A stretch of 64,000 nt of DNA, taken from Kalaharituber pfeilii (Eukaryota > Ascomycota > Pezizomycetes > Pezizales > Pezizaceae). The notes beneath the pieces are model-generated. The model did not search any database. It worked only from the letters and a program-made list of their open reading frames with translations, and was not told the origin of the DNA. This document shows positions 37,177 through 49,801 of this stretch, piece after piece. The stretch is from positions 408,742 to 472,741 of the forward strand of contig WHUZ01000049.1 in the NCBI GenBank assembly GCA_015179045.1. The letters run 5' to 3'. Made by a program: the position numbers and the translations under genes. The stretch's first letter is position 1; each line of letters starts with the position of its first letter.

Positions 37177-39780
37177 AGCAAGTATGACTTTTGTGTCTGG
37201 TGAGGTAGAGTGATTGTGTGGTAAGAGGGTGGTGGGTGTGGGACGGATAGCACTTCTTTGCAACGATGGCAGCCGCCAAGGCCGTGGCAGACGGGCATAC
37301 CCAGGCTCCCCACCAGGCCTCTCCCCGCGCATGATAACGGCCCCTCGGAGGGATATATGATGGGGCAGGACGCAGTCTCGTGGCAAGAGGGCCACCATGG
37401 CGAAGTGCACCTTGGAGGCGGTGCGCTGCTGGGCTGGCTTGCTGTGCCCTCGCACATGGCCAATGCTTTGTTCCTTGCCGTCAGGCGTCAGGGAAGGGCT
37501 CGCTGCTGGTCCATGGGTATTCGGACCGCGAATTGGCGCTTGCCCCCCTCCCATAGAGGTAGCCTCGTCCCCCCATCGAGGGCAGTCTGTCCTATAAGAC
37601 GACACATGTCCTGCTCAATCGCTGTACAGAACAAGGCTTCCTTTTGGTGGAACGTTCGAAGCTACTCCTATCTTGTGGCAAATTGCGGTGCCGAGACTAA
37701 CTCATACCATGTCTTTACCCGACAAGAATTCGGTAATTGAAAGATATTTGATGTTGGTACTTGAATCATAACCGTGATGACCATGCAGTCAGTGCAAGAC
37801 TATGTGCAGGCTATATAGGTAGGCAGGGAGCGATGGAGCATATATATATATCATAGTACCTAAGTCTGCAAGAAAGCAAAGCCCTACAAGAGGGGCACTG
37901 GGCACGATGACAGGGTGAAATGAACGCTGCCTCCAGCGGTTATGCAGAGCTCGCAAAACACTAAATAAATGAAAAGTTGATACTCCCGCCCTGGCTTAAA
38001 AAACAAATACAAAACAAGAAATAGGTTCTGCTCCTATATATACTCCTTCTCCTGGAGTGATTTGTCTATCAAAGCTACTTTGGTTTCTTGTTTTCGTTCT
38101 GGATCTCGCAATCTATTGAGTACACACAGTCTCGAACCGGTACATTAACGAACAACGGGTCTCGTTCAGTATTGTGGATGCAGACCTTGTGGCTTTAAAG
38201 GTCGTTGCTCATGTTCCTTGGGTCTAATGAGTATACTTGCCAACCGCTGAATGTGCCCCAGCCTCATGCCGAGCGGCCTCAAGCTACCAATAGCGACATT
38301 AGTCAAGCGGTTGTGATTGTTACGATAATATTTTACATTAATTGCCCAATTGTTGTTATCGTTTCACAGTTGAATTGACAGAATTCATGACGGCTACTAC
38401 TAAAAGAGTGCTAAAACGGTAACACTAAGCAAGTCTGAATGGACAAATCTACATCTCATCGAGACACTGTACAGGCGATCATCACCTGGGGCCGTTGCCG
38501 TGAGCTTGATGTAATCAGATCCTATTTACGGAAGTGATATTAACGACCCCTCTTGAGTCGGGGCTAATGTGATAGAGGTAACACTTGGGATATCAATAAT
38601 TTGGGATAAATGGTAACTGAGTAGCGAATGGGAGTGTTGAAGATTGTTTTAACGCAGGATTGTTACGGTGCAGCGACGGGTATTGGGCACGCACAATTTA
38701 CTCGAGAAAACATGAACGTGAAACATCATATTCCAAAGTTTAGCCTCGCAACCAGCTTGTGCGGCAACAACGAGCGGCGTCTTTAGGATATTCTATCGTC
38801 AACACACACCGGAACTGGGGTGATCCAATCGCAATGACCACTGGGAATGTTATTGTTGATCACCAAGCTGTATCGTGTCCTTCTATGAATATAAGCTTTT
38901 GAGAGACTGTATGTTTTGAACGTGAACACACGTGTGCGGCTGCAAGCATACTAGTGCAGTCTTGCCCACTAGCCCGACCCAGCGCGTTTTTGTCACGTGG
39001 CGTTCTCATGTCGTCGCGGTGGTTATGTTTACTCTCCATTCCGTCCCGTTAGAGTCCGGGGGGGAAGGGGGGAGGCCGCCGGTCCGATTCGCAGGGTACA
39101 TCATGTGATGCCACGAAGCCAAGTGCAGTGGGGCAGATCCACGGGGGCTCATGTCAAGCACGCGCCCTACCGACGTGTGTATCATATCACGACTCGGCCT
39201 TTGATTTGCAACCGAGAGCGCTGCACAGAGGCCAGCGTGTGCATTGCGCTGCCATGCTGCATGCGCTTATGAATACCATAGTCGTGCCCTCGCTGCTCCC
39301 GCTCCCGCACGCCGGCAGACCCGCCAAGCAATTCAACTGCGTGAGAGCAAACGGACACTGCACTGTACCTGTGTGCGCCTTTGTGCGTGAAAATTCTAAG
39401 CCCCAGCACCCACAAGCCGCCCGCCCGCCAAAGCCAGCAGCCACGGGCAGTCCCCCCCCCACCCCCCCCCCAGTCTCCTCGCATCCTACTCCGAGCCCGC
39501 ACGCACTCACCTCTGCCTATAACTCAGCGCCCACCCATCCCGCAGGACTGCCAACAGCTAATTGAATCTTGCCTGCCCCGTCCTCCGTCTGCTCGCTTGC
39601 ACGAAACGACAATAGCATCGCAGCAACAGCCCACGACAGCAGCGGCAGTGACCCCACCCCCCCCCCCCCCCCCCCCGCCGGAGAGTATAGACGCTCCCTC
39701 TCCTGCCCTCCTCGCTGGTTTATCCCATCGCTGAACCCCTCGCGCCTGTCCGCTCGTCTCATGCTCTGTCGGTGCGCGTG
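36576..39780. other. Divergent intergenic region between DHH1 and POM152
   Basis: 3.2 kb with a 58-nt G homopolymer, GC-rich islands near 37.25-37.6 and 39.0-39.7 kb, C tracts at 39452-39460, 39462-39471 and 39657-39676, and a less GC-rich middle (37.7-38.9 kb). Long open frames (36844-37605 minus, 37258-37740 plus) are low-complexity or antisense shadows. I see no gene. Confidence 0.5.
37118..37175. repeat. 58-nt G homopolymer
   Basis: 58 consecutive G residues on plus, about 540 bp upstream of the DHH1 start codon (C on the DHH1 coding strand). It can form G-quadruplexes; its exact length is hard to sequence. Confidence 0.97.
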
Positions 39781-42700
39781 ATGGCAGAACCGCAAACCCC
39801 AAAGCTCCCGAGCTCCTTCCCGACGAGCCCTCTGCCGCCGCGCTCGAATCTTCGTAGCCGGACAACAGCGTCGCCCCCAAAGGCCCCACAGCCCCCAAGA
39901 CGAAGTACCGGAACCCCCCCTTCAGGACAGCCGGCGGTGCCTGCTCAAGCTGCACCTCCAGAGGAATTGGAGCCACGCATTGCCACCAATGTGGTTGATG
40001 CCCCAACACAGAGATTCTACGCCTTCTTGATATTCGGAGTGATCCAAGCCATCAAGATCTCCGACATAGCAAAATTATACACTGGTGATGATAACGACTC
40101 CATCTCAGAGTTGTACTTTTGCTTCAAATGGCTGGCTATAGATGGCCTGTTCTTCTGGTTCCTTCCATACCTACGGATACCATGGCTGACGTTCTCGCCT
40201 TCAACGACCTTTATGCAAATCTTGTTCTTCTTTGCGGTGAATATGACAATCAGCTTCAAATATACCGTAAGGCCAACTTCAATGCTATGTCTGTGCTGCA
40301 TCAACTAACTTTCTGACTGCTCACTAGCTACCATTTTCTTCCGTCTTTTATTCAATTTGGAAAAGTGAGTTACCCCCAGGAATAATGAGGTGGAGTTCAC
40401 TGATTAAGACTTCGTGCAGCTATATATGACCGGGAATTGTCACTTTCTGAGCGCAGTGTTAAGATCCATGACATTACGCACAATTCGTCGCATATCCAGG
40501 GGAAGTATACAGTTCACATTCTTCCCGAAGGGTGAGTGACCCCACAACCAAAAAATATTTCATGCTTTGGGTCATTAACAGTTGATAAATAGTGCCGCTA
40601 TGCTCAACCCATTCACCAATTGCTTCTGTTTGGAGGAAACGTCTTCATCCAGCGCTGTGGTCCCCATCCGGATTAATGGAACGGAGCCTCTTACCATTCA
40701 GCTTGAAAGAGCCGACTTCGAAACTGGGGAAATTCAGGTTATTGATATCAAAGAAAAGGAAACGAAGAAACTTCTGAAGCAATCAAGGAGAGATGAGGAC
40801 CCGAATCTTCGCTATCTTCAGTATATCGTCAAGTCTCCTGGGTTATATCGACTGAGGAGGGTGATGGACATTGCTCATTTGGATGTGCGAATTACTCAAG
40901 CGGAGGCTCTGGTAGTGACTTGTCCGAAAGCAAGCATCAAGGTCTCGGATCCTAAAAAGCGAGATCGATGCAGCGGTGACCTCTCTGACCTCTCCGTTGT
41001 TATTGAGGGCCTTGCTCCACTCGACATCAAGTATAGTCGCATTGTGAAGGATACTCCAGTCATGTTTGCTGTATCCCGTATCTACACAGAAAATTACCAG
41101 TCTCCATTGTTGAGTGGGTGGAATAAGAATGAGCCTCTGATGAGGGAAGGCCTTACGGACTTTTCATGGGGCAAGCGGCAGAAGATTTCGATCCCCTTGA
41201 ACGAATCACTGGCATCTGCTGGGGACTGGGTATATGCAATTGATACTGTCAAGGATGCATGTGGCAATGTTGTCCATTATAGCAGGATTACCGAAGATGG
41301 TGATAAGATGATTCCAAAGACAGAAAACTTGGCCCACACGTTCACAGTTCACGGCCGGCCGCAGGCATCCTTCCTCAGATGTGACCCACTCAACCCAATG
41401 AGTCTTCCACCAGGCAGAGAGACCAACTTGCAGTTTAACTTGGATTTCCGAAAAGGAGATGGACCTTATACATTGCAGTATACCTATAGCCCTCATGAGA
41501 CAGCAGACCCGGGCGTGCAAGCTATTGAGGCTGTTACCAAGGATGTTAAGATCAAGACGCCAACCACTGCTATAACTATCGGGGAACCAGGTTTATACAC
41601 CCTCAAGTCCATTTCGAACAAATACTGCCAGGGGGATATCCTTGAGCCCTCCACATGCCTTGTCATCACTCCGCCGAAACCAAGCGTTTCCATCACTCAT
41701 GAAAACATTCTCGACAAATGTAGCTCTTCTGCCGTCGGCATTACAATTGATGTTACCCTTGTTGGGACTCCTGATTTCAAGCTCTGGTACCGCCTCATTC
41801 GAGACGGAGCTACCACCGAAGTGAAGAAGTTTGATATCGACCGCACCCGTTATCAGGCTACTATTACACCGAGCACTGCAGGACATTACGTGTACGAATT
41901 TTACCGTCTGGACGACAAATGGAATGAAGGGCTAGTGTTGGATCACACCAAATTACGAGTTGAACAGACGATCCAGCCTATGGCTGGAGCTACATTTGCT
42001 GAATCGGTTTCAACCCCACGAAAGGCCTGTATTGAGGAACCTGTTGAGTTCAAAGTCAACCTTCAGGGAATTCCACCATGGAAATTGAAGTACGATTTGA
42101 TTCATTCCAACAAGCGCAAGAGCTTCCTTGCGGAAAATATTACGGAGCCTGTGTACACCATTAGAACACAAAATCTCAACCAAGGTGGCAAGTACGCATT
42201 GGCGTTGGTTACTGTTGAGGACAATAGCAGGTGCAAGGTGTTCCTGGACGCAGAAGCGAAGATTGATGTCCGATTCGAGAAGCCAAGGGCCGCATTTGGT
42301 CCTGTGGATGGAAAGATGAGTACTAGGGCTTTAGAAGGCAAGGAGGTTATCATACCGTTGAGGATGCGTGGAGAGAAACCTTGGACGTTGAGAGTGCAGA
42401 ATAGGGATTTCCCTGACGAACCGCCGATTGTGCAGACAATTGAGGAGTCGAACAGTCACCTTAAGGTGAAGAAAGCTGGTAGGTACGAGCTGCTGGATGT
42501 CAAAGACGTGGCATCGTGCCCTGGTATTGTCACAGATACAGCAAAGACATTCGAGGTTACCTGGATTGATAGACCAACCATCCGTCTTTCCGAGTCCGCT
42601 GTGCAGAAGAAGGAGAGGGAGAACCTCTACTTCCGAAGGGAGGTCTGCGAAGGGGACGAAGATGCTGTGGAACTCGCATTTACTGGATCTGCCCCGTATC

Positions 42701-43844
42701 AGGTTACATACTGGCCATCCGTCAAGACGGAGGGATCAACTACGTTTACTAGGAATAAGCAGCAGGAAGTCCGGGCTGGTCTTAGCATTACCACTGTACG
42801 ACTTGACACTTCCTCCCCAGGCATGCACCGGTATGAATTCCTTAGTATTGCGGATAGTCTCTATGACGATCCGAAGGAGGCCAGGCTTCCGAAGCCTCTC
42901 GTCCTGCAGCAGAGGGTGAACCCGAAACCAAGTGCGAAATTTGCGGATCCTACAAAGATATATAAGTACTGTCGTGATGCCGGTGCTGGCGATGAGTATA
43001 TCCCGATTCAACTGACTGGTACTCCACCGTTCCAGTTGCAGATCAATATCAAGCACCATAGCACAGGGAAGAATGAGAATGTCAATATTCCTGCCATCGA
43101 TAGTAACTTGTACCGGTTCCAGGTTCCGCCACACGCACTCACCTTGGGAAGTCACACGCTAAGCCTTATGAAAGTCCGTGACGCCCGCGGCTGTGTCAGA
43201 AAGATGACGCCCCAGGACTCCGTCCCCGTGCATGTCGCCGTCGCTGATTTGCCGACTATCACCCCCGATGAAGCCAAGTCAGATTACTGCGTCGGCGACC
43301 GCATCTCGTACTCTCTTCAGGGTTCACCACCATTCGCAGTCGAATACCTCTTCGAGAACGTTGCGCGCAAGGCATCGTCTGGAGCCAAGTTCAGCAGAGT
43401 TGCTCCAGGCCCCGGAAACTTTACGATTACGGGATTGTTAGATTCGGCAAGCGATTGCAAGGTCCATCTACAGCTGACCAAGATCATTCATGAAATTCCG
43501 AGTGTGAAGATAAGTGAGGGGACGAAGGGGATCCACGAGGGTGACCAGGCGGAAATTCATTTCCAGTTTTTTGGAACGCCACCGTTTACGTTTACGTGAG
43601 TCCCTAGCCCTTGCAATCTTACCCTTTCTACCTCCAATTACATTACAGAACGGGATTTACTAATGATGAATACAGATACACACGCTCTGAAATTCCCCGC
43701 AAAGGCGGCAAACCTCGCATCATCGAGCAATACTCCCAGACGACGGACGAGTTCACGTACAGCATGTTTGCGTCTCAGGAGGGCACGTACGAGGTGACGA
43801 GTATTGAAGACAAGTACTGCAGTTATTCGAAGGGGAAGAAGTAA
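39781..43844 (+). CDS. POM152: Nuclear pore membrane glycoprotein POM152
   Basis: Five exons: 39781-40266, 40328-40364, 40420-40531, 40593-43595, 43676-43844, 1268 residues, the usual fungal size. The N-terminus is Pro/Ser-rich, followed by hydrophobic segments at about residues 79-93, 115-131 and 144-159. The rest is a lumenal stack of Ig-like repeats, seen as recurring G-(T/S)-(P/A)-P-(F/W) words (GTPPFQLQI, GSPPFAVEY, GTPPFTFT, GIPPWKLKY). The end is EGTYEVTSIEDKYCSYS, as in known POM152. The protein anchors the nuclear pore complex in the pore membrane and forms the lumenal ring. For the last intron the acceptor at 43674-43675 was chosen because it gives TFTYTRS; an earlier acceptor at about 43648 is possible and would insert about 9 residues. 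Confidence 0.95.
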
Positions 43845-44572
43845 GGCGGCGGGCACGAGGCGTAATAGTGAGTTGGAGACTTGGAGTACGTGGTAGATGG
43901 TGATGGAGTTGAGAAAGAGAGCAGAGATGGGCGGACAAAAGAAGAAACTTAATGTAAACTACAACGATACAAAGAGATGTATTGGGCGCATAAAGGGAGT
44001 AGCATGTTTTTTATCTAATTTTTTTTTTTTTTTTTTTTTTTCCGCTCGTTTCTTCATCGGTCTATTTCATTCCACATATAATTTCATTTTTTTTTTTTTC
44101 ACTGTGTTGAAATTTGTTTTTGGTGTGCTTTTTTTTTATTTTTTTTATTTTGTTTAATTCCCCTCAAACTTTTTTGCATACAATGTTTCTACATTTTCCT
44201 TGTGGGCATCTTTGTTAGTCCGAAAATATAACAGGACTGGTGGGAACGCCCATTATGCTGGGACGGTACGGATGGAACGGACGGATGGGATGGGATATGA
44301 TTAGCAATGACCAAAAAAAAAAAAAAAAAGAGGGAAAATGAATACTCGTTACAATGGATTGTGGTATGATGTTTTGAATCAGTTTTGGGTTCTTGCAGTA
44401 TACCAACCGTACTTATAGGAAATGGAAAAAACAAGGGAAAACACAAAGATGCTTATGCAATCAATGAAAGTGAATATTCAGGGGATGAATGAAAAAATAG
44501 ACATTTTTTAGGTTGCATGCATACATACATTCACCATAAATAGTTATCGTTACATATAGTGCAATATAAAAG
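43845..44572. other. Region 3' of POM152 with homopolymers
   Basis: T runs at about 44021-44042 and 44088-44099 and an A run near 44311-44329. No gene seen. It also marks the point where the UTP22-like fragment stops. Confidence 0.5.
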
Positions 44573-44976
44573 CTATACCTCAAGCCTGTCGTTGATGGCC
44601 TTGAGCTTGTGCAGTGCGTTCTGCAGCAGGCTCATCCGCTGTTCGTAGTCAACCTTCCTTCACCTGCGCCACTGCTGGCAGCTCCTCGGTCTCCATCCGG
44701 AAGATATCAGACTTGTACTCGGACATCTTCGTCAACTGCGTTAGGTCCTCCGCTGCAGATGCAGCACCGTTGGGGCGCTTCCTGTCCTTTCTGTGTGCAT
44801 TGCTACCGCTCTGCACCCCATTGCCGGTGTCGATATCCATGTCCTCGTCGGCAGAGGACCCCGAGTCATCGGGATCACCAGGTACGTCTAGGCGGACGCC
44901 CGCTGTTCTCGTTCTCCTCCTGCCCTTCCGCGACCGACTGGGTTCTACGCTTCTTTGCTGGATTTCCTGGCACCAT
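44573..44976 (-). pseudogene. Fragment resembling the N-terminus of UTP22 (U3 snoRNP), with frame breaks
   Basis: On minus, a start at 44976 (MVPGNPAKKRRTQSVAEG) is followed by an acidic, Asp/Ser-rich piece and NRAP/UTP22-like text in a shifted frame: RKRPNGAASAAEDLTQLTK, then SEYKSDIFRMETEELPAVAQ. In a third frame comes DYEQRMSLLQNALHKLKAIN and a stop at 44573-44575. The frame changes near 44890-44905 and near 44650-44656. From memory of the family, the pattern YKS-F-M-EL-(A)EV-DY-R-L-ALHKLK is how fungal UTP22 proteins begin their conserved part; the normal protein is over 1000 residues, but here the match stops after roughly 130. UTP22 belongs to the UTP-C complex of the small-subunit processome. 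Inferred: a truncated duplicate. An alternative is an unrelated short coiled-coil gene with assembly indels. Confidence 0.5.
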
Positions 44977-45397
44977 TGCAATCAGCCTGAGTGGGCGTCT
45001 AGCTGTGCGTGTGCTGTGCTGTCTGCCTGTGGCTTCCTCCAGCCGCTGGGCGGCTGCGAAAGCTTCTCGCGTGCCAAGACGTTAGTGCCACAGGAGGGGA
45101 AAAGTGGAGAGTGTGCGCAGCGGCGGAGGTTCGAACGCGTTGGTGGCCCTGCGGGAGAGCTGTCCTGGGTGTGCTAACCATAGCGGAAAAAGCCTGGTAC
45201 CGTGCAGTGAACCTTGCACCTCAACTGGCATCGTGTCTCCCACAGAGCTCAGCGACACTTGCGACTACAACCGCAAGAAAGTACCGTCCCGCAACAAATT
45301 CCACCAACGGACTATTCTAGCACTGTCTACATTTGATACAGTGCCATACAAACGACAAACCCCGTGTGCAATACCCCACTCATAAACCGCCCGTCTA
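44977..45397. other. Divergent short intergenic region
   Basis: 421 bp between the UTP22-like fragment (minus) and the ELYS-like gene (plus). It could be a bidirectional promoter. Small open frames here lack features. Confidence 0.4.
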
Positions 45398-46598
45398 ATG
45401 TCCCTCCCAAAATCCACCTCTGGCAGCGTCCACGAAGAAGACGAGCTGTGCGAGTACCGCAACGTTTTCCCGGATCAGGCGTCAAAGCTCCCGTATTCGA
45501 AGTCGAAGGCGGCAGCGATAGCGCGGAATCGAGGGTTGTTGGCTAATCGACTTTTTTTTGACAACTTGTGCGAGGACCATGTGGACAAGGTTGAGAGCAG
45601 TGAGTTGACGGTCTCTCTTTCTTTGTACCTTGGAAGGCACTGGATGGGCCGAAGAGAAGGTCGAGTGACTCGCAGAAAAATGGCGATTGCTAACGGCTGC
45701 GGTGATACATAACAGTAACGGACACCTACCCCCCGAAATCGACTTCCTCGCTGCGTCACTTGTTTGAGAAAATCGTGCATAGCAATATAGATAGGCTGAA
45801 GCAGCACTCGTTTGTGTATTACCTGATGCGGGATTACGGCGAGGAATACGCGCGCAAGTATGCGCAGCGGGCGCTGTTGCCGGAGCATTTCTGTCTGCTG
45901 ATGGATGGAATATGGTTGTTGGACAATTTCGAATTCGAGGTATTTTGCCTAACTTTCCCCTCTTCGTCACCCCTCCCCCCAGAGCCTCTGTCCCTTGGGT
46001 TATTGTATTTATACTGACAAGTGGGAATTGCCCCGCATGCGTGCAGAGAGCCCTTCTCTGCATCACCCACCCATCTGTCACCTTCCCTTACCCAGACAAG
46101 ATTCTCACCACCCTCACGACCCACGCCCCAACGCGCCCCGACCTCGCCCTGGCATTCATCGAATCAACAAACCCCCCTATTCTTAGTGATGCCTCCACAA
46201 CCCTCTACTTCAAATCCCTGCTCTCTGTGTCCCCCGCACAAGCCTTCCTCTACACGCGCTCTTGCCCTCCCTCCGCGCGCGCTGACCTCCTGAAAATGCT
46301 CGTCGAGCACTGCCTCACTATTCGCAAGTCCGCAAACTCGATGATGCTACTCAACCTGCCGATGACGAAGGAGGAGGAGGCGGTTTGTGAGGAGTACATC
46401 AAGAGGAGTCCACTGCCGCATGCGAGGGATGCATTGTTGGTCAAGTATGCGTACGTGGGGAGGCTGGAGGAGGTGTTGGAGGCTGCGGGCGGTGGGGCGG
46501 TGGAGGGCGAGGAAAAGGCAGCGGGATTGAATTGGGGGGATTTGAGAAGTGGGGTGGAGTTGGGGGTTGGAATTCGGAGGGGGCTGACGGAGCTGTAG
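45398..46598 (+). CDS. ELYS-like nuclear pore assembly protein
   Basis: Three exons: 45398-45599, 45716-45939, 46047-46598, 325 residues. The central and C-terminal parts match the fungal ELYS-like domain: YYLMRDYGEEYARKYAQRAL, EHFCLLMDGIWLLDNFEFE, ALLCITHPSVTFPYPDKIL, ARADLLKMLVEHCLTIRKS. Animal ELYS/MEL-28 recruits the Nup107 (Y) complex to chromatin; in fungi the short relatives consist mostly of this helical domain and join the Y complex. The second exon join (FE|RALLC) is clear; the first (ESI|TDTYPPKS) relies on GTGAGT and AACAG. It sits 1.5 kb after POM152, another pore gene, on the same strand. Confidence 0.85.
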
Positions 46599-47306
46599 AC
46601 GTTTGGGATGTGTATTATATGAAGCGTCTGTGACCCATTTTTTTCTTTATTTTTTTTCTCTGAGTTGTAACACCACATGTTATCGGTTATAACATATTTA
46701 GATGTTGCTCGTTCGGGGACGAGGCTAGCTCGTTCGTGGTTAAAGAGAAAAAAACCTGTTATTCCTGCTCAGTTTGGAATTCGTATCCAAGCACAAAACA
46801 GAATCAATGTAAGATATAATACATGGTAGATTCATTTCCCCCCCCTTGTTTGCTCATAACACTCTCCTTGCTGCTCTTGTGCTCTAGATTCTTTCATTTC
46901 GTATCATCAGCCAGGGCATAGATTCTACCTTACCATCCCTTAGAGATATCAAGACTTGGATAGGGTTCAAGAGCGGGGCCATTATAAGCTTTCCCCCCAG
47001 CGTGGGGAGGAAAAGTGGCATCAAAAGAAATATATAAAAGGTAAGAACAAAGCAATACATGAATGGAAGAGAACTAACCGAGTTGTACATGAATGAAGCC
47101 CTAGCATGTCGTGAAGAAGCAGGAGGTAAGAGGAATAATGAGACAGGAAACATCAAGACAAAACAAAAGGGAAAAGAAGAGAAGTATGAAAACGTTGATC
47201 GCCCCTTCTCCCGACAAACCCCCATTATTTTTTTAGACTTTGACCCCAGGACTCTGGACCTCTAAACACGCGCCGATTCTTCATCTAACCAATAGGATTA
47301 AGTTGT
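46599..47306. other. Convergent intergenic region
   Basis: The 3' flanks of the ELYS-like gene (plus) and MAM33 (minus). There are short hydrophobic open frames but no supported gene. Confidence 0.5.
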
Positions 47307-48564
47307 TCAGGCCTTGACGAAGCCCCTGACCTCTGTTGTGAAGTAGTGTGGTTAGTGGTGTTTCATTTGGAAAATTTAGGGTATCTCGTTAACTTACTCT
47401 CCAACCATCTCAGGTACTCCTTCTGCTCCTTGTACTCAATGTAGTCAGGGACAAACAGAGCCAATGCAGTGTTGATACCTCTCTCGTCAAGGTACCTCTC
47501 GAACAGAACTTGAAGATCTTCATCAAGGTTGGCGAACTCCGGTCCAGCATAGAGTCCCTCGCTTTGGTAGTCATTCTCGGCGGACTTGGTCTTCAACAGC
47601 CCTGGGGATTCGTGATAGATGACGTTCTGGAGGATGATCATACCATCCTGGGCAAGACCAGAAATCTTTAGAGCTCCACCGGAGGGCTACAGGTTGAACG
47701 TTTGTTAGTGTATGCTTTCGAAGGTGATAATGGGCAGGAGTAGCAGACCTTCTCAATGACGATGCTCAGGTGAGCGGGAAAAGATGGCTCAGCTTCACTC
47801 TCCTCCATGTAGTCCTCATCCTCGTCCTCCTCAGGTTCCGCTTGTGCTACACGACCGCTCTCCTTAGCCGACTTTGACTGGGCCCCTCCGGATTGAGCGC
47901 TTTCAGGAGCATCTGCAGACTCGTCCTCATACAAGGCTTGGTCTTCGAGATCATTATTCAAGAGATTGAGGTCAGAGATGGAGAATTCTACGCGGATACT
48001 ATTCGGAATCGAGTTAGAGTTTAGTAACCAAAGTTTGTAGGGGAATCAGGTGCAATTACGTTTCGCTTCCAAATTTTCGAACAAGCTCGACCTCCTCATG
48101 GCCAGGGGTATCGATAACCTATAGGACAGAGAAATACTATTATTAGCTATGAATATCGAACGGCATGCATCGAATATGTACCTTGAATGGACCGGTCTCC
48201 AAGAACGACTTTACAGATTCCGGCATCTCCTCATACCCCTTCATTTCCTTCTCCAACTCCAACTCAGAATCAAGTTTCGCAAGAAGCTCCTGATCCACTG
48301 CTCACCGTTAGCTGTAGTTAATGCGATATACCGGTAGTGGTTTGGCATAGAACTGAGGTGCCTACCTGAGCCTTCCTCGGCAAAGCGGCCAATTGAGGTA
48401 GAAAACCTCGATACGAACTGAGGTTGCCTGAAGAGCGGAGCACTAAGCTTTGGTGCAGAGAGTGTTGTCAGGCGAGGAGCCTTGGTCGATATCGACCTGG
48501 CCGAAACTCGGCAGAGCGGGGTCGCTCTTGAGACAAGGCGAGTGAAAGTTCGTGCAACAAACAT
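47307..48564 (-). CDS. MAM33: Mitochondrial acidic matrix protein MAM33 (p32/gC1qBP family)
   Basis: Six exons on minus: 48366-48564, 48182-48297, 48060-48118, 47749-47998, 47398-47686, 47307-47332, 312 residues. The Arg/Ser-rich N-terminus (MFVARTFTRLVSRATPLC) is a mitochondrial presequence. The mature part has LDSELELEKEMKGYEEMPES, RKFGSETIRVEFSISDLN, a long Asp/Glu loop (EEDEDEDYMEESEAEPSFPA), SGGALKISGLAQDG, and the C-terminal helix DLQVLFERYLDERGINTALA ending WLEKVRGFVKA. p32 proteins form doughnut-shaped trimers with a strongly acidic face in the mitochondrial matrix and support oxidative phosphorylation and mitoribosome function. The last coding exon is only 26 nt including the stop codon. 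Confidence 0.95.
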
Positions 48565-49172
48565 GGTTGTAGTTAAAGAGAGGAGGGAGATAGCGTTCGT
48601 AAGAGGTAATTGGTCGCTTTTGCGTATTATGTGGAGGGAAGAGGGAGAAAGAGGGAATGGAGGGGATCTGAGTGGTGGGTACTTGAATATAGTGGTAGTA
48701 TTTTTTTCCCTTCAGTGACAAATTTCATTGGAGCCACTAGTGTTGGAAGAAGCCGCCAAGAGTCAGGTGACTGGGAAGCTTGATTTTCTTACGCTGACAG
48801 AACGTTCGAGCAACCTGTGAAAGGGAGAGAGATCCACCCAAAATATTGACTTAGCCAGGAATGGTTTCTTGATGCTCGATGCGCTATTACCATTTACAAA
48901 GTCACTGATTGTAATATCGCGAAGTTATCTCATGATGTCTTCACGGCGACGGAACTCTTGCTAATCTCCTGCTACGACCATTAGTTCAAGGAAGGATTCA
49001 GTCCTGAGATCCAACCTAGACTGTCTCGAGATTACAACGCCAATTAATTATGAAAACTAGTTAAATAGCAGCGGTACGAAGTAAAGCCAATTCCGGCCTT
49101 CACTGAATTTCACGCCTCCATTACCATTGATTCTGCCGGCGAATCAGAGGTTGCGTTCTTGTACAATTTGTT
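48565..49172. other. Intergenic region between MAM33 and TMA16
   Basis: The promoter side of MAM33 and the 3' flank of TMA16. No gene or clear element seen. Confidence 0.5.
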
Positions 49173-49801
49173 TTATTGATCGTTAGTTATTCTGGTGAAT
49201 TTAACTAAAGGCAACGACCCATGAGTACCATCCCAAGCCACAAATTTCTGAACATTATCTGGGTCTGACAGGTCCGGCATCCAGAATCCGGTACGGAACT
49301 CATCATCCTCCTTCTCGAAACGCATCTTGAGCTGGTCTTCTTTTGAGGAAGGCGGCCTCCCTGGGCGTCGCTCTTTCAACAATCGTTCCCGTTCCTCGTC
49401 ATCTCGATGCACATAGCTAGATCAGCGGTCAGAGTGGCCCAATGAGTATGGAGATGAAGATTATCTGAAGGATTCCGGATACCTATGTATCAGCTCCTTG
49501 ATTTGAGCTTCCGTCAACACTGGCAGCTGGCGCTCTTTGAGGTAATCTTGGAAGAAATAGACCCGCGACACTACAGTAGGTCAGTAACTGCGCGGAGAAA
49601 AGACGGTGTTTTGGAGCATTGAGAATTACATTTTGCGTTCCTGATTCTTCGCTTCTCAGAATGCACTTTTCGGATCCGGTCCTCACGGTGCGTGGCCCAA
49701 TTTAGTCGTCTGTGATCACGGCTTCCTGGGTGCACATAGCCATTCTTTCCGTCCTGCTTCTCTTTGATTTGTTTGGACACTTTTGGCAGGGCTTTCGGCA
49801 T
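49173..49801 (-). CDS. TMA16: Translation machinery-associated protein TMA16
   Basis: Three exons on minus: 49630-49801, 49483-49570, 49173-49416, 167 residues. The start MPKALPKVSKQIKEKQDGKN, the phrase HPGSRDHRRLNWATHREDRI, RVYFFQDYLKE, then HRDDEERERLLKERRPGRPP and GFWMPDLSDPDNVQKFVAWD follow the fungal TMA16 layout (basic helical N-terminus, central YIHRDDEE box, RRPGRPPS, C-terminal W-rich part). TMA16 joins late nuclear pre-60S ribosomal particles. The intact gene ends the gene-bearing part of the window; repeats begin about 0.6 kb upstream of its start. Confidence 0.93.

Noticed and set aside
36844..37605. 253-codon minus-strand frame with a poly-Pro run.
   Set aside because: The Pro run is the 58-G tract read as codons; the rest is GC-rich promoter sequence.
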